DNA of 64,000 bases, from assembly GCA_025210475.1 (NCBI GenBank), contig JAOARW010000111.1, forward strand, positions 168,758 through 232,757, written 5' to 3'. A program made the position numbers and the translations under genes. The notes under the pieces were generated by a model. It ran no database searches. It saw only the letters and a list, made by a program, of their open reading frames with translations, and was not told where the DNA came from. How positions within the stretch are numbered: position 1 is the first letter of the stretch; each line of letters begins with the position of its first letter. The DNA is from Carboxylicivirga sp. Its GTDB lineage: Bacteria > Bacteroidota > Bacteroidia > Bacteroidales > Marinilabiliaceae. Of the stretch, positions 34,383 to 43,004 are shown piece by piece.

Positions 34383-35816
34383 TTATAATCTGGATTTGAT
34401 TTGTTCCAACTCTTTCTTCATCCTGGCCAGCACATCTGGGTATTGCTCAATAACATTTCTTGTTTCCGAAGGATCGTCCTTTAAATTGAACAACATGGCT
34501 TCTTCCGGCTTTCCTTCTTTGTCTTTTCCATAGTAAGTGCCTCCCTGCTCCAGGTATTTCCAATGCCCCAGGCGAATACCTGCCGGCTTGGTGTCTCTGT
34601 GATAAACATAGGCATTGTTTAAGCTTGTGTTGGTCGGATTCTCTAGATGCGCTGCAATGTTGTGGCCATCCAATGTCAGGTGGTCAGTTTTAATACCTGC
34701 ATAGGAGGTAATGGTAGGCAACCAATCATAGGCTGATACTGCCTGATGACTCACCACCCCTTTGGGCAGCTTACCTGGCCAACGAACAATACATGGTACC
34801 CTTACTCCGCCTTCATAGATGGTTCCTTTTCCATCACGTAAGGGCAAGGCGCTTCCGCCCAGTTCGCCAAATTTCAACCATGGTCCGTTATCCGATGAAA
34901 AGATGACAATTGTATTTTCATCCAAACCCGCTTCTTTCAAATATGCCAGCAAACGCCCCACATTGGCATCAATTTCCTCAAGCACATCGCCGTACAATCC
35001 CCGCTCACTGGTTCCTTTGAATTTATCGGATGGATAAAGCGGTACATGAGGCATGGCCGGTGTGATGTACACAAAGAAGGGATAGTCTTGTGCCTTTTTA
35101 ATAAAATTGATGGCCCGATCAAAATATCGCTCGGTTAATGTGCTTTGCTCACATGGATACTCCACAATTTTTTCGCCCTCGAACAATGGTACCTTTCCAC
35201 TTAGGCCTTTTCGTTTAAAGTTCTTGAAACCGCTTGTAACAAGCACTGTATCCTGGTCGTTCCTGGCCATTTGCAATGTATAGCCATTGGTAAACTCAAC
35301 ATTATCGGCAAACTGCTGGTTGGGTGCGATGTACATATCATTGCTGTAAGGTATACCCAAATACTCATCAAAACCCTGATCCATGGGAAGCATACCAGGC
35401 GTATCGCCCACATGCCATTTGCCATAACAGGCCGTTTTATAATTGGCCGTCTTTAAAAGTTCGGGTAAGAGAACTTCTTCTGGGTTCAAGCCTCCCTTTT
35501 CGGGAAAGATAGCGCCGCCGATACCATGACGCGATGGATAACGTCCGCTTAGTAAGGAGGCTCTTGAGGCACTGCAAACGGAGCTGGCCACATAAAAATC
35601 AGTGAAACGAATCCCTTCACTGGCCATCTGGTCGATGTTTGGTGTCTTAATTTGTGGTGACCCATAACAACCTAAGTCCTGGTAACCCTGGTCATCGGTG
35701 AAAATGATAATAACATTGGGATGTTTACTTTCTATATCCTTATGATTTGTACGGCAAGAAAATAAACTCAACAGCAATAAACTAACAAGTGAAGTCTTTA
35801 AACAAACTATTTTCAT
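34383..35816 (-). CDS. Sulfatase, family S1 (CSASR type), lipoprotein
   Basis: A 477-residue sulfatase anchored as a lipoprotein (lipobox SLFSC, C21). It shows NVIIIFTDDQGYQDLGCYG, the formylglycine Cys C81 in VCSASRASLLSGRYPSR, GKWHVGD, and the metal site IFSSDNGPWLKFG with the C-terminal MLFNLKDDPSETRNV. Its active-site wording resembles the partial sulfatase at 1-621 more than its neighbours, so it may target a different sulfate position. It is transcribed first of the sulfatase-sulfatase-GH20-GH95 subset; its start is 217 bp downstream of the TIM-barrel hydrolase gene. Confidence 0.94.
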   Translation of the reverse strand: MKIVCLKTSLVSLLLLSLFSCRTNHKDIESKHPNVIIIFTDDQGYQDLGCYGSPQIKTPNIDQMASEGIRFTDFYVASSVCSASRASLLSGRYPSRHGIGGAIFPEKGGLNPEEVLLPELLKTANYKTACYGKWHVGDTPGMLPMDQGFDEYLGIPYSNDMYIAPNQQFADNVEFTNGYTLQMARNDQDTVLVTSGFKNFKRKGLSGKVPLFEGEKIVEYPCEQSTLTERYFDRAINFIKKAQDYPFFVYITPAMPHVPLYPSDKFKGTSERGLYGDVLEEIDANVGRLLAYLKEAGLDENTIVIFSSDNGPWLKFGELGGSALPLRDGKGTIYEGGVRVPCIVRWPGKLPKGVVSHQAVSAYDWLPTITSYAGIKTDHLTLDGHNIAAHLENPTNTSLNNAYVYHRDTKPAGIRLGHWKYLEQGGTYYGKDKEGKPEEAMLFNLKDDPSETRNVIEQYPDVLARMKKELEQIKSRL

Positions 35817-35913
35817 ATTGATAATTCCATCATTAAGAGCTCCATACTCTTAATCCTTATTTAAAAACAAGAGACTACTTACCTGACTCATAGCCTCTTA
35901 TTTAATCCTACTC

Positions 35914-35945
35914 ATTACTGTTCAATACATAACCTAAACAGTAAT
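35914..35945 (-). terminator. Hairpin after the TIM-barrel hydrolase gene
   Basis: A 9-bp perfect stem, ATTACTGTT / AACAGTAAT, with a 14-nt loop in the 216-bp gap between the TIM-barrel gene and the next sulfatase gene. No T-run follows, so it may affect mRNA stability rather than stop transcription. Confidence 0.35.
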
Positions 35946-36032
35946 ATTATACAGGTAGATTGTAAAACCTTAAAAATGAATTTTCCGGAATGAATCGACC
36001 TCCATTATTATTTGTTACAACCTAATTATAAG

Positions 36033-37619
36033 CTATTTAATTACGGTCATTTTCAATGTTTCCTTCCCCATCTTTGAAGTCAATACACAAAAATATACGC
36101 CGGCCGAAGCTTTCTGTCCGGAACTGAATGTCCCATTCCAGATAAATTCATGTTTACCAGCTACATAATATCCATCAGCAACCTTCGCCACTCTTCTACC
36201 TGCCTGATCGTATATGTTTAATTTAATATCTGTAGCATTTTGCAGATTCAAAGGTATAACCGTTTCTGCTGAGAAAGGATTAGGATAATTTCGACCTAAA
36301 ATTGCTCCATCTGACTTAATATCGTTAACAGCTGTAGCTGTTGGATCGTTTAATAGAAAAAGACCTCCATTTTTAGGTAAGTTAATTCCCGTCGTCTTTA
36401 TATCGTAGGTATTTCCATCGGCCAAATTCTTAAAACTACTTGCCGAATTAGCAGGCAGACTAACTGTTACATTCTTTTCAACACCATTGTTATCAAAAAT
36501 AATAACAAGCTCCTTTCCATCAACACTTTTTATATAACGGTATAAATAGCCACTTCTTCGATATTGCAAATCGATATCCTTTGCCCCCACAATCATATCA
36601 GAAAACTGATCAATTTCTGATATGACTTTTTTGTGAGAATTCTTTGTTTCTTCATAATGAAAAGCGGTATAGAAGCCCCAGCGCTTGTTAACTCGATAAC
36701 CTTCATCAAATAACCACCAATAAATGCAGTTCCCCTTATTGTAAAAAGCACAAGCTACTTGACCTCTAATTTTGGCTTCTGAATCAGGAAAATTATTCGA
36801 TTTAACAAAGGGCATATAATAGCGATCTTTTTTTCCAAAAGGATTGGTGATCACATTACTTTGATTTAAATCTTCAGCACGGTTTTGTAACTCTGTATAC
36901 CTCGCACTGCCCTGACTAACGCCTTTATACCATTGAGCCGGACTTGGAAATGTAACAGGGTCTGAAACATTATCACCAAATTTTGATGCATGGGTATTAA
37001 CAATAGGCAGCCAATTCACACCAAGATTATCAACAGTTGGGATATACCCCCCTCCCTGACCGTCATCTAATGCGGCTTGCATCTCACTTGGAACACCCTG
37101 ATATACCTGTCGCATATCTACATCGGTTGTATATTGATAATTACCGATCTGCCAATTGGATGTAAAAACAGGATGATTCTGATCAAGGCTTTTTATGGTA
37201 CCATACGAAACTTCCAGATCATCAGGAGAAAGACCATACAATGATGGCTCATCGAATAAATACCAAGCATACAGAGCATTGTGATTTTTTAATGCATTCA
37301 CCATCTCTGTCACATAAGCCACATCTTTATTTATTACCTTAGTTGAACTTAATTGAAATAGTACATACATGCCATTTTGCTCTGCTAAATTTAGGAAATT
37401 AGTTGCAGCGGTTACATCCATGTTTTTTGTGCCATAACTCATAACCACATTCACACCTAAATCCTTCATTTTGGAAAGATTAGGATTTGCACTGCAGTAC
37501 ATTCCTTTTACAAAAAACGGTTGACCATTTAAGGTTGATTCATTACCAGTATAGGTAACTACCGTTTGGGCATTTAGCAATTGAAATGCCAGTGCCATTA
37601 ATAGTAATAATTTTCTCAT
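36033..37619 (-). CDS. Secreted TIM-barrel glycosidase-like protein with type IX sorting domain
   Basis: A 528-residue secreted protein. Signal peptide 1-17 (ends LLNAQ). About 20-350 reads like a glycosidase TIM barrel: FFVKGMYCSANPNLSKMKDL, then NALYAWYLFDEPSLYGL with a likely acid/base Glu, and GNCIYWWLFDEGYRVNKRWG with a possible second Glu. About 360-435 is a beta-sandwich. The C-terminal 85 residues are a type A sorting domain (RNYPNPFSAETVIPLNL to LKMTVIK), so the protein is exported by the type IX system and attached to the surface. I cannot assign a CAZy family. It is flanked by sulfatase genes in the PUL and probably cuts the same glycan, perhaps internally. Confidence 0.75.
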   Translation of the reverse strand: MRKLLLLMALAFQLLNAQTVVTYTGNESTLNGQPFFVKGMYCSANPNLSKMKDLGVNVVMSYGTKNMDVTAATNFLNLAEQNGMYVLFQLSSTKVINKDVAYVTEMVNALKNHNALYAWYLFDEPSLYGLSPDDLEVSYGTIKSLDQNHPVFTSNWQIGNYQYTTDVDMRQVYQGVPSEMQAALDDGQGGGYIPTVDNLGVNWLPIVNTHASKFGDNVSDPVTFPSPAQWYKGVSQGSARYTELQNRAEDLNQSNVITNPFGKKDRYYMPFVKSNNFPDSEAKIRGQVACAFYNKGNCIYWWLFDEGYRVNKRWGFYTAFHYEETKNSHKKVISEIDQFSDMIVGAKDIDLQYRRSGYLYRYIKSVDGKELVIIFDNNGVEKNVTVSLPANSASSFKNLADGNTYDIKTTGINLPKNGGLFLLNDPTATAVNDIKSDGAILGRNYPNPFSAETVIPLNLQNATDIKLNIYDQAGRRVAKVADGYYVAGKHEFIWNGTFSSGQKASAGVYFCVLTSKMGKETLKMTVIK

Positions 37620-37664
37620 TTCAGATTTTTTAAAATAAAATTAGATTAACGGATTTAATTGTGT

Positions 37665-39197
37665 TTACCGATGATTCCTTGTTTCAATAACCCTGGAATA
37701 CTCAGTTTGTAGTTGCTTTAATAATCTGGGATATAATGAAGCCAGATTTTCTAGTTGTTGCTCATCCTCCTGCAGGTTATACAATTGATAACCGGGATTA
37801 AAACCCGTTTCGTGAGTAACTTTTCCTGGAACAATGGCAGGTCCTGAATATGGTGGAATCATTAACCACTTTCCCCGACGAAAAGCTGTTCGATGATACA
37901 AACCTTCAATAATCAGATTTTCTCTCCCTTTTTGTGTCTTACCCATCAAGGCATCAAGTATATCTTCACTATCACATTGAGGAACCGCCTGTTTTGTTAA
38001 TTTAGCCAGTGATGCCATTAAATCAACCTGACATACTAATGCATCAGAAATACCGGGTTTTACATGCCCCTCCCACTTTACGATGAAAGGCACACGTGTA
38101 CCAGCCTCGTATAAACTATATTTTCCTCCGCGCAAATGTCCCATTGGCGTATGGTCTCCTTTTAACGCTTCGGCCTGATCAACATAGCCATCATCCATAA
38201 TGGGACCATTATCACTGGTAAATACCACTATCGTATTCTCGCTAAGACCTTCCTTTTCGAGTGCTTTCATCAACTCACCAATGCACCAATCTGCTTCGGC
38301 AATGGCATCACCTCTAGGCCCCATTCCTGTTGCTCCAACAAATCGACTATGGGGTATACGCGGAACATGTGGCTGATGTAAAGCATAATACAAAAAGAAA
38401 GGCTTCTTAGTATTGTTTTTAATAAATTCAATTGATTGTTCCAAAAAGATATCAGCCATATCTTCATCAACCCATTGGGCAGATTTACCCCCCTTTTGAA
38501 ATCCAATTCTTGAAACCCCGTTATTAATACTTCCATCATGTCCTTCACTGTACATCATCCTTAACTTTTCAGGATTGGCAGCACCGGTTGGTTCATTAGG
38601 AAAATTCTTTTTATAACTGACAAATAATGGATCATCTTTTGAGAGATTACATACATGGCCATCTTCAACGTAAACATTCGGCACACGATCATTTGTTGCA
38701 GCCATTATGTATGAATAATCAAACCCAACCGCATTAGGATTTAGGTTGATGTAATTATTCCAGTCGACATTTCCATTTCCCAGGCCTAAATGCCATTTAC
38801 CAACAACCCCGGTGGTGTAACCGGCCGATTTAAGTAATTTAGGCAGGGTAACACCAGAAGTATCAATTAGCAAAGGGGCATCTCCCGGCAAAATTTTAGC
38901 ACTATTGTTACGCCACGGATAGTCTCCGGTTAGCAATGAATAACGACTTGGTGTACATGTTGCGGCCGTAGCATATCCATTGGTAAATAACAATCCACTT
39001 TTGGCAAGTTTATCAATACCGGGTGTATTTAGTGTACCCTGATTATAAGCACTAACATCGCCATAGCCCAAATCATCAGCCATGATAATGATGATGTTAG
39101 GCTTTGAATCATCCCCGTCTCCTTTACAGGAGAAACAGAACAGCATCACGAGTAAGCTCAGTAAAACATTAACTAAATTCTTCTTAAAATTCATCAC
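37665..39197 (-). CDS. Sulfatase, family S1 (CTPSR type), lipoprotein
   Basis: A 510-residue sulfatase with a lipoprotein signal (FCFSC, C24). Core motifs are NIIIIMADDLGYGDVSAYN, the formylglycine Cys C81 in TCTPSRYSLLTGDYPWR, GKWHLGLGNG and VFTSDNGPIMDDGYVD. The C-terminal part has QLYNLQEDEQQLENLA. An insertion around 165-215 distinguishes it from the other sulfatases here, and it is closer in wording to arylsulfatase-type hexose sulfatases. It lies 45 bp upstream of the TIM-barrel gene and 186 bp downstream of the GH3 gene. With three different active-site variants in one PUL, sulfate at several positions is probably removed. Confidence 0.93.
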   Translation of the reverse strand: MMNFKKNLVNVLLSLLVMLFCFSCKGDGDDSKPNIIIIMADDLGYGDVSAYNQGTLNTPGIDKLAKSGLLFTNGYATAATCTPSRYSLLTGDYPWRNNSAKILPGDAPLLIDTSGVTLPKLLKSAGYTTGVVGKWHLGLGNGNVDWNNYINLNPNAVGFDYSYIMAATNDRVPNVYVEDGHVCNLSKDDPLFVSYKKNFPNEPTGAANPEKLRMMYSEGHDGSINNGVSRIGFQKGGKSAQWVDEDMADIFLEQSIEFIKNNTKKPFFLYYALHQPHVPRIPHSRFVGATGMGPRGDAIAEADWCIGELMKALEKEGLSENTIVVFTSDNGPIMDDGYVDQAEALKGDHTPMGHLRGGKYSLYEAGTRVPFIVKWEGHVKPGISDALVCQVDLMASLAKLTKQAVPQCDSEDILDALMGKTQKGRENLIIEGLYHRTAFRRGKWLMIPPYSGPAIVPGKVTHETGFNPGYQLYNLQEDEQQLENLASLYPRLLKQLQTEYSRVIETRNHR

Positions 39198-39313
39198 TTA
39201 TTATTATTGCTCAATACCTATAAAAACTACAGATCATTGGTTTAAAACTTCGCAATTTGTATAATGACATTACCTGAGTAATTATAACCAATTGATTCGT
39301 TCAGTATTATTTG

Positions 39314-39370
39314 CCTGTGCAGATTACTGACAATTATTCAAAAATTTGAGTCATAGCCATCTGCACAAGG
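39314..39370 (-). terminator. Long hairpin between the GH3 and sulfatase genes
   Basis: TGTGCAGAT (39316-39324) pairs perfectly with ATCTGCACA (39359-39367), and GCC/GGC extends the stem past a small bulge. It begins 14 nt after the GH3 stop on the minus strand. No T-run follows, so a processing or stability element is as likely as a terminator. Confidence 0.45.
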
Positions 39371-39383
39371 CTCTTATCATTTA

Positions 39384-41702
39384 TTATTCAACTCGAATCT
39401 TTTTTCTAAGCCTGATATTATCTGAACTGTTCCCGATCATTAATTCAAACTCACCGGCTTCAACTACTTTATTCATATCAAGATCGATTAAGGCTAAATC
39501 TTTAACGGCCAGATTAAAAGTCACTACCTTTTCTTCTCCTTTTGCCAACATTATTTTTTTGAAGCCTTTGAGCTCTTTAACAGGTGTTGTAACGCTACTC
39601 ACTAAATCATTAACGTATAATTGTACGACTTCTTTTCCGGTGCGATCGCCAACGTTTTTCACCCTTAATTCTACCTGAATAATATCCGATTCTGAATAAA
39701 CACTCTTATTGATTTTCAAATTGCTTAATTCGAATTGGGTATAACTTAAACCAAAGCCAAATGGAAAGAGGGGTTTTGGTGTTGAGAAAACATAATCGCG
39801 ACCGGGGTTTTCAGGAGTACCTGGTTTATGATAATAACCATGTCCGGAAGGTTTGTAATTGTAGTTAGAACAATTATGTCCGGCACTTTGAGGGAAAGAT
39901 ACACTTAGTTTACCCGATGGATTAACTTCGCCCCGTATTATCCGGGCAATCGCTTCACCTCCCTGCTCACCCGGATACCAGGCTTCAATTATCGCATTTA
40001 CATTCTCTTTCATCCAGGGTATACTGTAACCACGGCCGTTGATCATCACAACGATAACTGGCTTACCGGTTTTGTGAATTTCTTTTACTAAGTCCAACTG
40101 CACACCTGGTAAGCCTAATGAAGCCCGATCAAAACCCTCACCACAAGTATTGATATCGTTGGTTCCTCCGCCCCAGCCAATGCCTGATAAAGTCGCTGAA
40201 GTGCCACCCACAACCACAATGGCTACATCGCTCTTACTGGCATTATTCACTGCTTCCCGAAAGCCAGACTTATCGAGATTTGTTAGGTCACATCCTTTGC
40301 TGTATATTACCCGATCTTTATTAAAATGATTATACAAACCTTCCAGAACCGTTACTCCATCTTCGTTTCGCTTTGAATAACTGTAATCACCAAATTGAAC
40401 CTGATCGGCGTTTGGCCCACAAATTGAAATGGTAAAATCATTACCTGTTAATGGAAGAATATTTTGTTGATTCTTTAATAGAACAACGGACTCTTCTGCA
40501 ATTTCCCGGGCCAGTTGAATGTGTTCTTTCTTATTAATAATGGACTTTACACGTTTAACATTCACATAAGGCTTCTCAAACAGACCACTTTTAAATTTTG
40601 TGGCTAAAACTCTGCGTACTGCCTGATCAACAACTGCTTCATCTAATTCACCGTCAGCAACCAATTCTTTAAGGTACATATAACACTCATCCGAAGGTGC
40701 TTCAAGGTCTACACCAGCCTGAATACTTTGCAAGGCAGCTATTTTCTTTGATTCAGCCACTTTTTGAAAGTACTTAAGCATGGCTATGCCTTCGTAATCA
40801 GAGAAAACAAAACCATCAAAGCCCCACTCTTTTCTTAAAACATCATATAACAAGAATCTATTCTTATGCGCTGCAACTCCGTCGATTTCGTTATAAGAAG
40901 GCATAATTGCACAAACACCTGCTTCCTTTACAGCCGCCTCGAATGGGGGTAAATGCAATGATCTCAATTCGCGTTCTCCAACTGAAGCTGGTCCTAGATT
41001 AATTCCTCCGTTAGGAACTGAATAGGCTGCGAAATGCTTCGCCATACACATCACATTTTCTGAACCAATCTTTGTTACATTCTCTCCTTGCATACCTGTT
41101 ATATAAGCAACCCCCATTTTTGAAACTAAATACGGATCTTCGCCATAACACTCTTCAACACGACCAAAACGTTGATCTCTTGAAAGGTCAAGAACAGGTG
41201 CTAAAGCTTGTTTTACACCCACAGAACTTGCTTCCAATGCGATGGCCTGTCCCATTCTGTTTACCAAATCAGGGTTCCAGGTTGCACCCAATCCAATACT
41301 TTGAGGAAATACAGTTGAACCAACTGCTAGATGCCCATGAAGAGTCTCAGCAATAAGTAGTCCCGGTATTCCTAAACGTGTCTCCTCAACAAGATATCGT
41401 TGTGCTTCGTTATAAACTCTGGCAACATCCTGAGTGTAAATAAACGGACTTGCAATAGTACCAGCTCCATTTGCGCCAAATATTCGAATCATTGCGCCCT
41501 CTTTAAACCGTCCATTCACAAGTTCTCGCGACAAATCACATTGCCTCAGCTGACCTATTTTTTCGTCAATAGTCATTCGGGCCAATAAGTCTTCCACCCT
41601 TACTTTTACCGGCAAATCTGAATCCTGATATGGATACTTCTCTTTTGCTAAAGCGTTAATCAATAAGTTCAGGCATAATAATACCATGCACAACTTTCTC
41701 AT
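39384..41702 (-). CDS. GH3 family beta-glycosidase
   Basis: A 772-residue exported enzyme (signal peptide to about residue 19). It has the full three-domain layout. The TIM barrel (about 30-370) carries the catalytic Asp D302 in FVFSDYEGIAML. The alpha/beta sandwich (about 395-620) includes the ESVVLLKNQQNILPL entry and GEGFDRASLGLPG acid/base region. The C-terminal fibronectin-III-like domain (about 665-765) starts YTQFELSNLKINK. GH3 enzymes release beta-glucose, xylose or GlcNAc from non-reducing ends. The His-Asp dyad typical of GH3 N-acetylglucosaminidases is not evident, so a beta-glucosidase/xylosidase type is more likely. It is second in the transcript after the binding-protein gene. 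Confidence 0.92.
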   Translation of the reverse strand: MRKLCMVLLCLNLLINALAKEKYPYQDSDLPVKVRVEDLLARMTIDEKIGQLRQCDLSRELVNGRFKEGAMIRIFGANGAGTIASPFIYTQDVARVYNEAQRYLVEETRLGIPGLLIAETLHGHLAVGSTVFPQSIGLGATWNPDLVNRMGQAIALEASSVGVKQALAPVLDLSRDQRFGRVEECYGEDPYLVSKMGVAYITGMQGENVTKIGSENVMCMAKHFAAYSVPNGGINLGPASVGERELRSLHLPPFEAAVKEAGVCAIMPSYNEIDGVAAHKNRFLLYDVLRKEWGFDGFVFSDYEGIAMLKYFQKVAESKKIAALQSIQAGVDLEAPSDECYMYLKELVADGELDEAVVDQAVRRVLATKFKSGLFEKPYVNVKRVKSIINKKEHIQLAREIAEESVVLLKNQQNILPLTGNDFTISICGPNADQVQFGDYSYSKRNEDGVTVLEGLYNHFNKDRVIYSKGCDLTNLDKSGFREAVNNASKSDVAIVVVGGTSATLSGIGWGGGTNDINTCGEGFDRASLGLPGVQLDLVKEIHKTGKPVIVVMINGRGYSIPWMKENVNAIIEAWYPGEQGGEAIARIIRGEVNPSGKLSVSFPQSAGHNCSNYNYKPSGHGYYHKPGTPENPGRDYVFSTPKPLFPFGFGLSYTQFELSNLKINKSVYSESDIIQVELRVKNVGDRTGKEVVQLYVNDLVSSVTTPVKELKGFKKIMLAKGEEKVVTFNLAVKDLALIDLDMNKVVEAGEFELMIGNSSDNIRLRKKIRVE

Positions 41703-41740
41703 ACAACACGTCTTTTAATATTGGATAAATTCAAGAGGCT

Positions 41741-41799
41741 CAGGATCGTAATTAACCGATCCTGTACCTATTTTTTTGATCAAAAGCTCTTTTGAGCTT
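41741..41799 (-). repeat. Two adjacent hairpins between the binding-protein and GH3 genes
   Basis: CAGGATCG / CGATCCTG (41741-41764, perfect 8-bp stem) and AAGCTC / GAGCTT (41784-41799, loop TTTT) lie in the 129-bp gap. On the minus strand the second is followed by TTTTGATC and then the first. They could reduce read-through, so that the binding protein is made in excess over the enzymes. Confidence 0.5.
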
Positions 41800-41831
41800 A
41801 TTTACTTGTAGTTTATTTCGGTAGTTTATAA

Positions 41832-42623
41832 TTACCTAATCATAATCTTCTTAATGAGTGAAGCTTTCTCTCCTTTCACTTTTAAAATGTAATACCCGGT
41901 TGCCAAGACTGCACAATTAACAGTAATATCATCTCCTGTCTGATTCATGCCCTTAAGCACTGGATTACCAGCAAGATCGTATATTGTATATGATACTTCA
42001 GCTCCAAAAGCCGGATCAACTTGAAGATTCAACTGATCAACAACCGGATTTGGATACACCTTTAACAATTCGTCGGCAGAAACCTCATCTCCTATAGCTG
42101 TAGCCGTAGCCTTTTTTATGACAATATTATCAATGTAATATGTCCCCTTGTTTAAAAACTGGAAGTTTATAACCTGTTTACCGGAAGCTAATGCCGAGAA
42201 ATCGGCGAATTTGTAATCAACTTCAAATTTCTGCCAATCTGTTGATGTTTTCCGACCATTATATTTTGTGTTGCCATTACCCAAAAACTTTGAATGATGA
42301 ATTGTTAAATCAGCAGCATCAGCTTTGGCATAATAAGTCATTATGTACTCCGTATCATCTTCTATACCCAATCCCGCAATGGAGTATTCAATTTGGTAAT
42401 TCCAAAACTCTCCATCATCAGCTCTTAAGACATCCCTTTTAAATTGCCCAACTTTAGTACCATCTGGTGCTGTGGCATCTGTCGGATATGTGGCAGTAAT
42501 ATTAGAAGGCCATTTTATTACCCAACCTGTTCCTTCATTTTCGAAACTTCCATTGGACAAATTTTGGGCATTTGCAAGATTAACACATATAACCCCAATA
42601 AATAATAGTAATAGTTTTTTCAT
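41832..42623 (-). CDS. Secreted carbohydrate-binding-like protein with type IX sorting domain
   Basis: About 263 residues from the ATG at 42623, which opens a good signal peptide (MKKLLLLFIGVICVNLANAQ); the longer frame to 42704 starts in non-coding leader. About 20-170 is a jelly-roll like carbohydrate-binding family 4/9 modules (LSNGSFENEGTGWVIKW, then FQFLNKGTYYIDNIVIKK). About 185-263 is a type A sorting domain (LKVYPNPVVDQLNLQVDP to LIKKIMIR). No catalytic domain is present. It is the first gene downstream of the HTCS gene and has its own activator site, so it is probably an abundant surface or secreted glycan-binding protein for this PUL. The ligand is unknown. Confidence 0.82.
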   Translation of the reverse strand: MKKLLLLFIGVICVNLANAQNLSNGSFENEGTGWVIKWPSNITATYPTDATAPDGTKVGQFKRDVLRADDGEFWNYQIEYSIAGLGIEDDTEYIMTYYAKADAADLTIHHSKFLGNGNTKYNGRKTSTDWQKFEVDYKFADFSALASGKQVINFQFLNKGTYYIDNIVIKKATATAIGDEVSADELLKVYPNPVVDQLNLQVDPAFGAEVSYTIYDLAGNPVLKGMNQTGDDITVNCAVLATGYYILKVKGEKASLIKKIMIR

Positions 42624-42701
42624 AATACGTTTAATTAAAATGATTTTAAGGTTGAGAAAGTGAGAAAGACAGTTGCTCCCTTTTCGTACTTTCTTCGTCG
42701 T

Positions 42702-42771
42702 CAAAAGTAGATTTGAAGTAAATTTTCAACACCCAAAATCATTTCAAAAACGCCCAAATAAATGCCATTTT
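42702..42771 (-). promoter_or_regulatory. Promoter of the binding-protein/GH3/sulfatase operon with the 45-bp HTCS-type site
   Basis: On the minus strand, TACTTTTG (42702-42709) is a -7 box. The 45-bp block 42727-42771 lies 17 bp upstream of it, exactly as at the susC promoter, and matches that block at 41 of 45 positions. Repeats TTTGGGCGTT and TTTGGGTGTT are 21 bp apart. The remaining gap up to the HTCS stop (42772-43004) holds nothing recognisable. Confidence 0.75.
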
Positions 42772-43004
42772 TGGTTCAAAATCATCCTTCCATTAAACAT
42801 ACAAAGCTGAACTACTGCACATTAATACCACACCAGTATATTAGTAGGCAAATACGACACGTTGAATAGATATTGATCAAATCAACATCCATCTTTTCCA
42901 ATATTGCGAATGGAATTATAAAAACAGTTAATACCGCGCAAGTAAATTACACCGCTTTTGAATAATGCAATGATGACTAACTTTCAATATAGATATAAGA
43001 AACA

